Source: an uncultured Paracoccaceae bacterium
GTDB lineage: Bacteria > Pseudomonadota > Alphaproteobacteria > Rhodobacterales > Rhodobacteraceae
Reading direction: 5' to 3'
DNA length: 40,747 bases
Assembly (NCBI GenBank): GCA_937916485.1
Contig: CALFSV010000261.1
Location: 1 to 40,747, forward strand
Part shown: piece by piece, positions 15,822 to 24,041 of the stretch
How positions within the stretch are numbered: position 1 is the first letter of the stretch
How the letters are laid out: each line of letters begins with the position of its first letter
The notes under the pieces: generated by a model
Database searches by the model: none
What the model saw: only the letters and a program-made list of their open reading frames with translations
Told to the model about the DNA's origin: nothing
Translations under genes and position numbers: made by a program

Positions 15822-16466
15822 ATGGGCACCATCACTTTTGTTCGACATGGCCAGGCCAACTCTGCTGCAAAGAACGAGGCCGACTACGATGCCCTGTCCG
15901 ATTTGGGTAAACAGCAAGCGACGTGGCTGGGCCAATGGATGCGAGAGCAAGGCGAAAGCTATGACTTGGTTCAGTCCGGCAGCCTGAACCGTCACCAGCA
16001 GACCAGTGCGTCAATGGGATGGGACGACCCGCGTATCGATCCCCGCCTCAACGAGATGGACTACTTCAATCTTGGAAAGGCGCTCGAGGATCATCGCGGC
16101 ATCCCGATGCCTGACCCGGACGGCTTTGCCACCCACGTTCACCAGGTGATGGAGGCCTGGCAAAACGCCGAGATCATGGGCAACGAGACCTTCGCCTCGT
16201 TTGAGACGCGGGTCAGCGGGGTGCTGCAAGAGGCGACCCAGCCCGGCCGTCATGTCCTGTGCGTGACCTCCGGCGGGGTGATCGGGATGATCCTGCGGCA
16301 CCTTCTGGACCTCGATACACAGGCGTTCGGGCGCATCCTTCTGCCGATCTACAACAGCTCTATCCATCGGGTCCACGTGACACCGCACGGCACTTTGCTG
16401 GCCGGGTACAACGCAACGCCCCACCTTGATCTGCCCGATCGGGCCTTTGCCAGAACCCACTACTGA
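15822..16466 (+). CDS. Histidine phosphatase superfamily protein
   Basis: The 214-residue protein begins with FVRHGQAN (R8, H9, G10), the phosphohistidine motif of the phosphoglycerate-mutase-like superfamily. It continues with SGSLNRHQQT, the E-bearing NEMDYFNLG region and the late VTSGGVIGMIL segment, where active members usually have a second catalytic His (VSHGG). Here the residue before GG is Ser, as VTSGG, which is seen in some members of the family. Substrate unknown. The start at 15822 has GGAGAT six bases upstream. It is divergent from the caspase-like gene across about 200 bp with no clear promoter boxes. Confidence 0.88.
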   Translation: MGTITFVRHGQANSAAKNEADYDALSDLGKQQATWLGQWMREQGESYDLVQSGSLNRHQQTSASMGWDDPRIDPRLNEMDYFNLGKALEDHRGIPMPDPDGFATHVHQVMEAWQNAEIMGNETFASFETRVSGVLQEATQPGRHVLCVTSGGVIGMILRHLLDLDTQAFGRILLPIYNSSIHRVHVTPHGTLLAGYNATPHLDLPDRAFARTHY

Positions 16467-16672
16467 GTGACGTCCAAGCCCTAAACTGAAGACCGCGCCG
16501 GATACGCTGAAACCAGAAACCTGATGTGATAGGCCTATGACGCGATGGTCTGCCCGATCTTCAGCGCCATGCTTTGCATGTCGAGTGTAAAGCAGGACGG
16601 CTGATAGCCTGTGCCTTGGTCCGATTACTGGCGGCGGGACTGCTGCCCATGATCAAGCGCACCCTGATCCTA

Positions 16673-16693
16673 TAGCGGCCTGAACAGGCGCTA
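16673..16693 (-). terminator. Hairpin at the end of the RpoE-dependent operon
   Basis: TAGCGCCTG pairs with the facing TAGCGGCCTG arm with one bulged base. The hairpin includes the SDR stop codon (16691-16693). There is no clear U tract on the minus strand. The rest of the 224-bp gap (16467-16690) between convergent genes holds no gene I can support. Confidence 0.4.
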
Positions 16694-17431
16694 CTTCCCC
16701 GCGCCGAAAATTCGGTAATATAGCCAGTCCGGAAAGAATTGGCTGACCCGGAACAGCCAGGAAAACACCGTTGGAAAGCTGCGTTTGAAGCCGTCGCTGT
16801 TCATATGCTCAAAGAACACGCGGGCGGCCTCATCCGCCTCCATGATGAAGGGCATGGAAAAGTCGTTCTTGTCGGTCAGGCGGGTCTTGATGAAGCCGGG
16901 GTTGATCAACTGGACCTTGATGCCTGTGTTTCGCAGGTCGGCATACATCGACTCGGCCAAATACATCACCGCCGCCTTTGACGCGCCATAGCCGATGGCA
17001 CCGGGCAAGCCCCGGAACCCGGACAGCGATCCGGTCAGCACGATGTGCCCCGACCTGCGTTCGACCATGGCGCCGATCACGGCCCCAACGCAGCGCGATG
17101 CACCAAGGTAGTTGATGTCGGCCATCGCTTCGGCCTCTTGGTTGTTCCACTCCGAGGCTTTCATCGGCCAGTAGACCCCGGCCAGGTAAACCATACCATC
17201 CAGCGGTCCGATCTGCGCCGCTGCCGCCTCGACCGCGGCGCGGTCAGAGACGTCAAGGGCGACGTATGATGCTTTGCCGGGCAACTCCTCGACCAGCGCC
17301 TTCAACCGGTCCTCGGACCGGGCGCTGACGATGACTTCTGCCCCTGCACGGTTCAGGGCAAAGGCCACCTCGCGGCCAAGCCCCTCGCTTGCCCCGACCA
17401 GCCAATACCGCTTACCTTGCCAGTTGTTCAC
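16691..17431 (-). CDS. Short-chain dehydrogenase/reductase, last gene of the RpoE-linked operon
   Basis: This 246-residue SDR has a nucleotide-binding loop GASEGLG (13-19), LAG in place of NAG (about 83-85), the catalytic Ser region TGSLSG (134-139) and Tyr148-x3-Lys152 (YGASK). It oxidises or reduces an unknown substrate with NAD(P). A hydrophobic C-terminal stretch (VFSWLFRVSQFFPDWLYYRIF) suggests membrane contact, fitting a lipid substrate. It starts 39 bases after the DUF3833 gene. The layout matches the R. sphaeroides operon adjoining rpoE-chrR (RSP_1087 to RSP_1091, from memory), where an SDR is the last gene. Confidence 0.92.
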   Translation of the reverse strand: MNNWQGKRYWLVGASEGLGREVAFALNRAGAEVIVSARSEDRLKALVEELPGKASYVALDVSDRAAVEAAAAQIGPLDGMVYLAGVYWPMKASEWNNQEAEAMADINYLGASRCVGAVIGAMVERRSGHIVLTGSLSGFRGLPGAIGYGASKAAVMYLAESMYADLRNTGIKVQLINPGFIKTRLTDKNDFSMPFIMEADEAARVFFEHMNSDGFKRSFPTVFSWLFRVSQFFPDWLYYRIFGAGK

Positions 17432-17470
17432 ATCGTGTCCTTTCGGATTGGTCTTGAGAGGGCCTGCGGA

Positions 17471-18025
17471 TCAGGCCGCTTCGCGAGGGCGCATGGTGGC
17501 GACCAATTCGGCCACCTTGATCCCGAATTTTCGGAACTGGCTGCGGTTCATGATCGACCCGTTGGGCGTCAGGTACATCCAGTCTGTGGTGTCCAGAACA
17601 TGGCCCCCCGCCTCTTCCGTCAGTTTGATCTTGTAGTTCAGCAAGACAGCCGAGCCTTGCTGGCGGCCGGTTCCAACACCGACGACATCAGGAGCCTCGG
17701 CCTTGATGGCGCCGTCATTGCCAAGGGTCAGGGTCCACTGGCGGCGTTGGGTGCTGCCGCTGTCGTACTGAAAGTTCTCGACCATGGTTCCAACGTTGCC
17801 CTGCCAACTCGCCTCAAAATCCCCAACAAAGCGCGAGGTGACGCGCCCGGTCGGACCGTAGATCACGCCTTCGCAGACGATGGGGCCATTCAGACGTTCG
17901 CGGATGTCGAACTGGGGACCGCCTTCGGCGTAGTCTTCGGGCTTCTGAGCCTGAAAAGACGCATAGCGCGTGCGGACAACAAGGGCTGTCAGGACGAGGG
18001 CGAACAGGATGAGTGCGGCTGTCAT
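17471..18025 (-). CDS. DUF3833 family membrane-anchored protein
   Basis: The 184-residue protein has one N-terminal membrane segment (about residues 2-18) and no lipobox Cys, so it is a signal-anchored periplasmic protein. The rest resembles DUF3833, which consistently accompanies this FAD/DUF1365/SDR gene set. The middle has G.V..RF.GDF.A.W.G and SGSTQRRQWTLTL; the end has TDWMYL...G...NRS. The fold may be lipocalin-like. It starts six bases after the transporter gene, in the same operon. No biochemical role is established to my knowledge; a periplasmic lipid or lipid-precursor function is an inference. Confidence 0.85.
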   Translation of the reverse strand: MTAALILFALVLTALVVRTRYASFQAQKPEDYAEGGPQFDIRERLNGPIVCEGVIYGPTGRVTSRFVGDFEASWQGNVGTMVENFQYDSGSTQRRQWTLTLGNDGAIKAEAPDVVGVGTGRQQGSAVLLNYKIKLTEEAGGHVLDTTDWMYLTPNGSIMNRSQFRKFGIKVAELVATMRPREAA

Positions 18026-18031
18026 GATGGA

Positions 18032-19270
18032 TCAGTCCTCCAGAGTTGTGGCGACCAGAAGGCCGATGGCAACAAGTTTGAGTAGCGACGGAACAAGAGC
18101 GTAAAGCACCGTCAGCATGGTTAGGGCAGAGGCCGGTAGAACCTCGGCATCGGCAGAGATTCCCGCCAGTTCGAGAGCGGGCAGGATGACGGCGGCGAAG
18201 GCCAACGTGAATTTGTTGACCAAGGACCAAAGGCCAAAGCTTTGCCCCCCACTGGGAGAGACCTTGGCCATCCGGCGGGCGAACATGGCGGGCAGCAGGG
18301 TCAGGTCGGCCCCGATGGTGGCACCCGAAAGGATGCAGATCACCGCAAACGTTGCCTGATCGCCTGCCCCCAAGGTCAATGTAACTCCGAAAGAGGCGAC
18401 GGCCAGGACCATCGCGGCAAGCAGAACCCGCTTGGTCCCGAACCTTTGGGCCAACGCGCTCCACATCGGGGCAGACACGGCAGCGGCGAGGAAGAACAGA
18501 ACCAGAAGCGGGCCTTCCCAGCCCTGCGCGTCCAACCGGATATCCACAAAGAACAGGAAAAGCGTCGAAGACACCGCCAGCGGCGTCGCGTTCACCAACG
18601 CCAGGATCAAAAGGCGGCGGGCCAGCGGATCGGCGATGATCGTGCGGATGGGTGTCGGTGTTTCGGTCTCGACCCGGCCCTGCCATTCGGGTGCCATGGC
18701 CAGCGCAGCCACAAAGGTGACGATGGCAAAGCCGACGGCAAATACGGCGTAAGGAGCCGCAACAAGGCCCACAAGAACGGTCGGCGTGACCGCGGCAACG
18801 CAGACCCCAAGGAGCGCACCGCTTTCGCGCCAGGCCGCCAGCCGGACGTGACCGCCTGCAATCCTGCCCGCCTTGCCGATGCCCTGCGCATAAAAATTGA
18901 TGGTCAGAAAGCTGAACGCCGAAAAGAGCCCGGTGATCGTCAGCCCGAACCAGACAATCGGGGCAACTGGCGGCGCGACAGCGAAAAGCCCGACCATCGA
19001 GGCCGCCAGCAATGCCGCCCCCAGCGCCACGGCTATGCCGCGTGCCCGGCCCAGCCGTTCCGCAACCCAGCCTAGAACCGGGTCCTGCACCACGTCAAAC
19101 AACCGCAGGAAAATCAGAAGTGCCCCAATTGCCGTCAGGCTGACACCAAAGGTGTCAGCATAGTACTTGGGCGCATAGATATAGATCGGCAGCCCCGCCG
19201 CACTTAGCACCGCGCCATAAAGCGACCAGGCCGGAAGCCTGTCACGCGTCCCGATCGACGCGACGGTCAT
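18032..19270 (-). CDS. GPH/MFS-type transporter in the RpoE-linked operon
   Basis: The 412-residue protein has about 12 membrane helices and resembles glycoside-pentoside-hexuronide/MFS symporters. The early APKYYADTFGVSLTAIG and DVVQDPVLGWVAERLGRARG segments match the family signature. The start at 19270 overlaps the DUF1365 stop as ATGA; the open frame upstream is inside that gene. A transporter of this type is found at the same place in the R. sphaeroides operon (RSP_1089, from memory). Despite the sugar-family name, neighbours suggest a lipid or lipid-linked substrate. The actual substrate is unknown. Confidence 0.9.
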   Translation of the reverse strand: MTVASIGTRDRLPAWSLYGAVLSAAGLPIYIYAPKYYADTFGVSLTAIGALLIFLRLFDVVQDPVLGWVAERLGRARGIAVALGAALLAASMVGLFAVAPPVAPIVWFGLTITGLFSAFSFLTINFYAQGIGKAGRIAGGHVRLAAWRESGALLGVCVAAVTPTVLVGLVAAPYAVFAVGFAIVTFVAALAMAPEWQGRVETETPTPIRTIIADPLARRLLILALVNATPLAVSSTLFLFFVDIRLDAQGWEGPLLVLFFLAAAVSAPMWSALAQRFGTKRVLLAAMVLAVASFGVTLTLGAGDQATFAVICILSGATIGADLTLLPAMFARRMAKVSPSGGQSFGLWSLVNKFTLAFAAVILPALELAGISADAEVLPASALTMLTVLYALVPSLLKLVAIGLLVATTLED

Positions 19271-20028
19271 CGGCTGACCTCGGCTTCCGGAGGCTCTGGC
19301 CGGGGGCGGTAGGAAGCGCCCTTCCACCAGAGCTTCAGCGCCTGCCAATGAATCAGGGCCAGCACCCGGCGGGATCCGAAGGGCCGTCGCAGGACAGCCC
19401 GCAGGATGCCCATGGTGCTCAAGGGCCGCCGGTCACCCGTCAGGGTGGCGATCAGGCCACCGTTGCCCCGCGAATAGTCGATCCAGATCCCGATCTTCTC
19501 AGCCGTGATATCGAACCGGAAGGTGTATCCCCCCTCGATCGGCTGAAACGGCGAGACGTGAAAGATCTTTTGGGCGGCGATCGTATCGGCCTTGACGATC
19601 TCGCGCCGGTCGTCGTGCACACACAGATAAGAATGGCGGTCTCCAAAGGTGTTCGTCACCTCGGCAATCACCGCCCGAAGGATGCCCTTGTCATCGTGGC
19701 ATAGCCAGAAACTGACTGGATTGAACACATGCCCCAGCACCCTTGGCTGGGCCAGAATGTCGATCCGGCCGGTCAGGTCGACGCCATTGGCCACCAGTAC
19801 CTCACGCGCCCAGGGCGCGCCGCGCCCTTGGTGTGGAACCCCGCCGTGATCCAGATCCCACAGCGACATTAGGTTGCGGCCATTCCTGCTGAACAGCCGC
19901 GACGCCTGTAGCCCGGTCGTCGCTTCGGCATCCATCAACACATAGTCGATGGAGTAGCGGAAGGCATTCTTCGTCGCACCCCGCCGGCCGTGATAGGTCT
20001 GGCCTGCAATATGATGGACCTTGTTCAC
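19267..20028 (-). CDS. DUF1365 family protein (furan-fatty-acid/stress lipid operon)
   Basis: The 253-residue protein matches DUF1365, with HHIAGQTYHGRR, a YSIDYVLMD segment, LGHVFNPVSFWLC and KIFHVSPF near the middle. DUF1365 genes nearly always sit next to a COG2907 FAD protein. In R. sphaeroides the homologue (RSP_1090, from memory) is RpoE-dependent and needed with RSP_1091 for furan fatty acid formation and for rapid ChrR loss under singlet oxygen. The start is a GTG that overlaps the TGA of the FAD gene by four bases (GTGA); the transporter start in turn overlaps its own stop. Confidence 0.92.
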   Translation of the reverse strand: MNKVHHIAGQTYHGRRGATKNAFRYSIDYVLMDAEATTGLQASRLFSRNGRNLMSLWDLDHGGVPHQGRGAPWAREVLVANGVDLTGRIDILAQPRVLGHVFNPVSFWLCHDDKGILRAVIAEVTNTFGDRHSYLCVHDDRREIVKADTIAAQKIFHVSPFQPIEGGYTFRFDITAEKIGIWIDYSRGNGGLIATLTGDRRPLSTMGILRAVLRRPFGSRRVLALIHWQALKLWWKGASYRPRPEPPEAEVSR

Positions 20029-21323
20029 TCGGCCGCTACGGCAACCGCCGGACCAGCCGACATGGCGCGAACCACGTCAACGGCACTGGACAGCCCGTCT
20101 TCGTGGAACCCGTTTTTCATCCAGGCTCCGCAGAACCATGTCCGGTTGGTACCATTCATTTGTGCCGCCTGCTCCTGTGCTGCCAATGCTGCCAGATCGT
20201 AGACGGGATGATGAAGGGTGACTTTGTCCCAGATCAGATCATCGCGGATTGGCCGGGTTGTATTCAACGTCACGAACAGCGGATCTTCGGTCAGCCAGGG
20301 CTGAAGCGAATTCATCCAATAGGTCAGGTCGATCCGATCCAGCACCTTGTCGTGCCCCTCGGCATAGACCCATGAGGACCAGACAGAGCGGTTCTTGGGC
20401 ATGACAGAGGGGTCAGAGTGCAAAATGATCGAATTGGGCTGATAGCGGATCGCGCCCAGCATCGCCTGCTCTTCCGGCGAGGGATCGTCCAGCAGCCGCA
20501 GGGTAATGTCGGAATGGGTGGCAAGGACGACCTCGTCAAACGCCTCCCACTCGGCACCCGGTGCCTTGACCATGACACCCTGCGGTGTGCGACGCACCGC
20601 CTCGACCGCGCAACCCAGCCGGGTCTGGACGCCGCGCTCGGTCATGGCGGCACCCAGTCGAGTGACATATTCGATCGACCCGCCTTTGACGGTGTACCAC
20701 TGATGCTGTCCCGTGATGCCAAGCAGGGCATGGTTCTCAAAGAACCGCATCATGGCATGGGCGGGGAAATCGAGGATCTTCTCGGTCGGTGTCGACCAGA
20801 TCGCTCCCGACAGGGGCAAAAGGTAGTGATCGCGGAAGTAATCCCCCAAGCGCAGCTTGTTCATCAGCCCGCCGATGGTAAGCCCGGCCTCGTCCGATGC
20901 CGCAAGGGCGCGTGCGTTAAAGCGCAGGATATCGCGCACCATCCGCAGGAACTTGGGATTGGTCAGGTTTCGCTTTTGGGCGAACAGCGCTCCTAGGCTG
21001 GCCAGTCCATATTCCAGCTTGCCACCGGCAATAGAGGCCCCAAAACTCATGTTCGATTTGGTCACCGGAACATCAAGATCAGCGAACAGTTTGGCCATAT
21101 GTGGGTAGTTGGCGTAGTTGAACACGATGAAGCCGGTATCGACAGCCTGGTCGCCGTTGCGGCCAGCCATCTTTGTCCGGGCATGTCCGCCAAGCCGGTT
21201 CTCGGCCTCGAACAAGACCACGTCATGAGATTCAGCCAACATATATGCGGCACCCATTCCCGAGATACCGGCGCCAATCACGGCAATTCGCCGCCCGGCG
21301 AGCGCTTTCGTCAATTCAGTCAT
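20025..21323 (-). CDS. FAD-dependent amine-oxidase-like protein (COG2907), first gene of the RpoE-linked operon
   Basis: The 432-residue flavoprotein has an N-terminal Rossmann motif GAGISG (17-22), an acidic strand end VVLFEAENRLGGHARTK, and the amine-oxidase pattern through FIVFNYANYP. It resembles R. sphaeroides RSP_1091, assigned to fatty-acid modification leading to furan fatty acids. The start is the ATG at 21323. Two earlier in-frame ATGs (21365 and 21383) are excluded because they lie in or upstream of the -10 box of the proposed promoter (21364-21369). The ribosome site is weak. The cyclopropane-synthase-like methyltransferase often found beside this gene elsewhere is absent from the window. 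Confidence 0.93.
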   Translation of the reverse strand: MTELTKALAGRRIAVIGAGISGMGAAYMLAESHDVVLFEAENRLGGHARTKMAGRNGDQAVDTGFIVFNYANYPHMAKLFADLDVPVTKSNMSFGASIAGGKLEYGLASLGALFAQKRNLTNPKFLRMVRDILRFNARALAASDEAGLTIGGLMNKLRLGDYFRDHYLLPLSGAIWSTPTEKILDFPAHAMMRFFENHALLGITGQHQWYTVKGGSIEYVTRLGAAMTERGVQTRLGCAVEAVRRTPQGVMVKAPGAEWEAFDEVVLATHSDITLRLLDDPSPEEQAMLGAIRYQPNSIILHSDPSVMPKNRSVWSSWVYAEGHDKVLDRIDLTYWMNSLQPWLTEDPLFVTLNTTRPIRDDLIWDKVTLHHPVYDLAALAAQEQAAQMNGTNRTWFCGAWMKNGFHEDGLSSAVDVVRAMSAGPAVAVAAE

Positions 21324-21363
21324 AGGTCTCTGTCTACTCCACACCCCGAAGATGGTCTGTTTC

Positions 21364-21393
21364 ATGTTACGTCGCCGGAACAAGAACGGATGA
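21364..21393 (-). promoter_or_regulatory. RpoE (ECF11-type) promoter of the FAD-DUF1365-transporter operon
   Basis: Reading leftward, TCATCC is followed after exactly 18 bases by TAACAT, nearly the same as the divergent rpoE site. R. sphaeroides RpoE promoters have a TGATCC -35 box and a TAA-starting -10 box, from memory. It predicts transcription from near 21357, about 35 bases before the chosen start codon. Confidence 0.78.
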
Positions 21394-21428
21394 CTTAACA
21401 GTCTTCTTCAGAAAATTTTGATTCGAAC

Positions 21429-21458
21429 TGATCCGCCGTCCTGTTGGGCTCGTAACAG
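21429..21458 (+). promoter_or_regulatory. RpoE (ECF11-type) autoregulatory promoter of rpoE-chrR
   Basis: TGATCC, 18 bases, then TAACAG matches the -35 and -10 pattern of the R. sphaeroides RpoE regulon. It predicts a transcript starting near 21465 with a leader of about 110 bases before the rpoE start. Confidence 0.82.
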
Positions 21459-21573
21459 ATGCATGATAACGGAAACCATGACCTTTTCGTTGGGCCTGCC
21501 GCCCTCTACGATGTCGCAGAACGGCAAAGCAGAGGCGTCCAAGCGTCCAGTTAGAGCAAGGACAAAAGGACCC

Positions 21574-22119
21574 GTGTCGGAATCGTCGACCCGAATGGAC
21601 TGGATTGCCGAGATCGAGGCAATCCGCGACCACCAGGACGAACGCGCTTTTGCGCGGCTGTTTGGCCATTTCGCACCACGGGTCAAAGGTTTCCTGATGA
21701 AGTCCGGCGTCTCGGCCGAGTTCGCCGAGGAATGTACACAAGAGGTGATGGCCACGCTGTGGCGCAAGGCACATATGTTCGACGGGTCCAAGGCGAGCGT
21801 ATCCACGTGGATTTTTACTGTCGCCCGAAATCGAAAGATCGACATGCTGCGCAAACAGCGCAGGCCAGAGCCTGAGGACTTACCCTGGGGCCCAGAGACA
21901 GAAGCCTCACCGGCGGACGTCATGGCATTAGCCCAGGATACCGAACTTCTCGGGCAGGCGCTGGCCGCTTTGCCCGAAAAACAAAGAGTGCTGATCGAGC
22001 GCGCCTACTTTGGTGAGCTTACCCATAGTGAAATCGCGGCCGAAACCGGTCTGCCACTTGGGACGATCAAATCGAGAATCAGATTGGCGCTGGACAGGCT
22101 GCGCCACTCAATGTCGTAA
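21574..22119 (+). CDS. rpoE: RpoE, ECF sigma factor of the singlet-oxygen response
   Basis: The 181-residue sigma factor (ECF11 type) has region 2 (ARLFGHFAPRVKGFLMKSG, ECTQEVMATLWRKA, STWIFTVARNRKIDMLR) and region 4 (LPEKQRVLIERAYFGELTHSEIA, GLPLGTIKSRIRLALDRLR). The linker PEPEDLPWGPE is typical of RpoE partners of ChrR. The GTG at 21574 is chosen because it places eight residues before Asp-Trp, as in R. sphaeroides RpoE, with AAGGA about 11 bases upstream. ATGs further upstream extend into non-conserved sequence, and the ATG at 21595 lacks a ribosome site. chrR follows after 11 bases. RpoE is held inactive by ChrR until singlet oxygen is present. Confidence 0.96.
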   Translation: MSESSTRMDWIAEIEAIRDHQDERAFARLFGHFAPRVKGFLMKSGVSAEFAEECTQEVMATLWRKAHMFDGSKASVSTWIFTVARNRKIDMLRKQRRPEPEDLPWGPETEASPADVMALAQDTELLGQALAALPEKQRVLIERAYFGELTHSEIAAETGLPLGTIKSRIRLALDRLRHSMS

Positions 22120-22130
22120 AGAAGACCGCA

Positions 22131-22781
22131 ATGAAGTCGATCAATCATCATCTCACCGACCAGCTCTTGATGGGGTACTCCGCCGGTTCCCTTCCCGAGG
22201 CGTTCAACCTTGTGGTGGCCACCCATGTGTCGCTTTGCGATGAGTGTCGGGCCCGCATGCATGAGTTTGATGCCGTCGGCGGCGTCTTGATGGACGAAGC
22301 CGGGATCGAGGCTGTGAGTGACGACTGCCTGGCCGCGACCATGGCACTTATCGCCGCGGCTCCGGTTGAGGTTAAACCTGCACCTGCTCCCGCCGTATCC
22401 TCGATCTTTCCGGCCCCGCTTCAGGACTATGTTGGTGGTGATCTGGATGCGGTTGAATGGCGGCGTATCGGTGGCGGCGTCAGCCAGGCAATCTTGCAAA
22501 CATCGGATGAAGCGACGGTTCGCCTCTTGCGCATTCCTGCCGGGGTTGCCGTGCCTGACCATGGCCATGGCGGCATGGAACTGACCCTGGTGCTGCAAGG
22601 CGCCTTCCGGGACGAGACCGATCGCTTTGGACCCGGCGACATTGAAGTCGCGAATGAAGAGATGGTGCATCAGCCTGTGGCAGAGGCCGGGCTTGACTGC
22701 ATCTGTCTTTCGGCGACGGACGCGCCCCTGCGCTTTTCCGGCATTCTGCCCCGGATGGCGCAAAGGGTCTTCGGTATCTAG
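22131..22781 (+). CDS. chrR: ChrR, zinc-dependent anti-sigma factor
   Basis: The 216-residue protein matches R. sphaeroides ChrR closely. The N-terminal anti-sigma domain has zinc ligands H7, H32, C36 and C39 (in NHHLTDQLL and THVSLCDEC). The C-terminal cupin domain has the second metal site H144, H146, E150 and H180 (PDHGHGGMELTLVLQGAFRDE..., MVH). The C190-x-C192 pair seen in ChrR (GLDCICL) is also kept. The protein binds RpoE and is degraded when singlet oxygen appears. It is the second gene of the rpoE-chrR transcript. Confidence 0.97.
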   Translation: MKSINHHLTDQLLMGYSAGSLPEAFNLVVATHVSLCDECRARMHEFDAVGGVLMDEAGIEAVSDDCLAATMALIAAAPVEVKPAPAPAVSSIFPAPLQDYVGGDLDAVEWRRIGGGVSQAILQTSDEATVRLLRIPAGVAVPDHGHGGMELTLVLQGAFRDETDRFGPGDIEVANEEMVHQPVAEAGLDCICLSATDAPLRFSGILPRMAQRVFGI

Positions 22782-22795
22782 GGGCACCTGCCTGA

Positions 22796-22843
22796 GGGCC
22801 GCCACAGGCGGCCCGAGGCAAACGATGTCAGGCCGCAGGCCTG
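22796..22843. terminator. Two hairpins between convergent chrR and rmuC
   Basis: GGGCCGCC-ACA-GGCGGCCC is a perfect 8-bp hairpin at 22796-22814. CAGGCC-GCA-GGCCTG is a perfect 6-bp hairpin at 22829-22843, followed by TCCTTTG on the plus strand. Together they likely separate the two transcripts, though neither has a strong U tract. Confidence 0.6.
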
Positions 22844-22862
22844 TCCTTTGGATCAGCCACGC

Positions 22863-24041
22863 CTAGGTGCGCGATCCGCCAATCGGAACAATCTCGGGCG
22901 CACCTTCCACCTGATCTCCGAAATCAAAGCTGTCCAGACGTGCCGCCCTCTTGCCCGCACGCTCTGCCGCAACCGAAATCCCTTCCAAGTCGCCGCGCGC
23001 CTGAGAGAAATGCGTGTTAAGCTTGTCCACCCGCTCGACCACCAGTTCCACATCGCGGTGAAGCTGACGAAGGGCGGTCCGGATCGCGCCCGCCTGCTCG
23101 CGCATCCGGGCGTCCTTGAGGATGGCCCGCATGGTGTTCAGCGTCGCCATGCAAGTCGTCGGTGACACGATCCAGACCCGGGCAGTAAAGCTGGCCTGCA
23201 CCAGATCCGAGAAATTCGCGTGCAGCTCGGCATAGACCGCCTCGGACGGAAGGAACATCAAAGCCCCGTCCGCGGTTTCGCCCTCAAGGATATACTTTTC
23301 CGAGATCGCCTTGATATGCGCCCGCACCGCGGCCCGGAACAAGCGGGCGGCCTCGACCACGGCCCGTTCATCCTTGGCGGCCCGAAGCGCCTCATAGGCC
23401 TCCAGCGGAAACTTGGAATCGATCACGATGGGTCCCGGCGGATTTGGCAGGTGGATCAGGCAGTCGGCCCGCTTGCCGTTCGACAGGGTCGCCTGCAGGG
23501 CATAGCTGTCCGGCGGCAACGCCTTGCTGACGATGTCGCGCAACTGGATTTCGCCAAACGCGCCGCGCGTCTGTTTGTTCGACAGGATGTCTTGCAAGGA
23601 CAGCACATCGCCGGACAGCTTGGTGATGTTCTCCTGCGCCTTGTCGATGGTCTTGAGGCGCTGTTGCAATTCACCCAGTGACTGGGCGGTGTTGCGGGCA
23701 CTAGAGCTTAGGTTCGTGCTCATCGTTTCGGTGACTTTGGCCAGCCGCTCTTCCATCAGGCGCAGCATCTGCGCCTGCGAGGCAGCTTGCGCATCGGATA
23801 CATGGGTCAGCCCTCCGGCCAGCTGCTGTTGGCCATCCGACAAAAGCTGCACCCGGCTGCCCAGCTGCCCCATCTGGCCCACGATCTGTTGGGCCATCAG
23901 TTCCGTCACCTGTGCCGACCGCCCGGCCCGGCGCAGAGTCATCAGTAGCAGGATGACGACAAGCGCAAGCACGATCAGTGCAGCCAAAGCCATCACCGCC
24001 GGATCATCCAGCGCATAGGTTTGTCCGCCCAGCGTGATCAT
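22863..24041 (-). CDS. rmuC: RmuC-family DNA recombination protein
   Basis: The 392-residue protein has one N-terminal membrane helix (about residues 14-35), then a long coiled coil ([33 protein letters not shown]) and the RmuC domain ([54 protein letters not shown]). RmuC proteins limit DNA inversion and have a nuclease-like fold, probably acting at the membrane on damaged DNA. The start at 24041 overlaps the mutL stop as ATGA, so it is coupled to mutL; an earlier in-frame start (24110) lies inside mutL. Confidence 0.95.
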   Translation of the reverse strand: MITLGGQTYALDDPAVMALAALIVLALVVILLLMTLRRAGRSAQVTELMAQQIVGQMGQLGSRVQLLSDGQQQLAGGLTHVSDAQAASQAQMLRLMEERLAKVTETMSTNLSSSARNTAQSLGELQQRLKTIDKAQENITKLSGDVLSLQDILSNKQTRGAFGEIQLRDIVSKALPPDSYALQATLSNGKRADCLIHLPNPPGPIVIDSKFPLEAYEALRAAKDERAVVEAARLFRAAVRAHIKAISEKYILEGETADGALMFLPSEAVYAELHANFSDLVQASFTARVWIVSPTTCMATLNTMRAILKDARMREQAGAIRTALRQLHRDVELVVERVDKLNTHFSQARGDLEGISVAAERAGKRAARLDSFDFGDQVEGAPEIVPIGGSRT

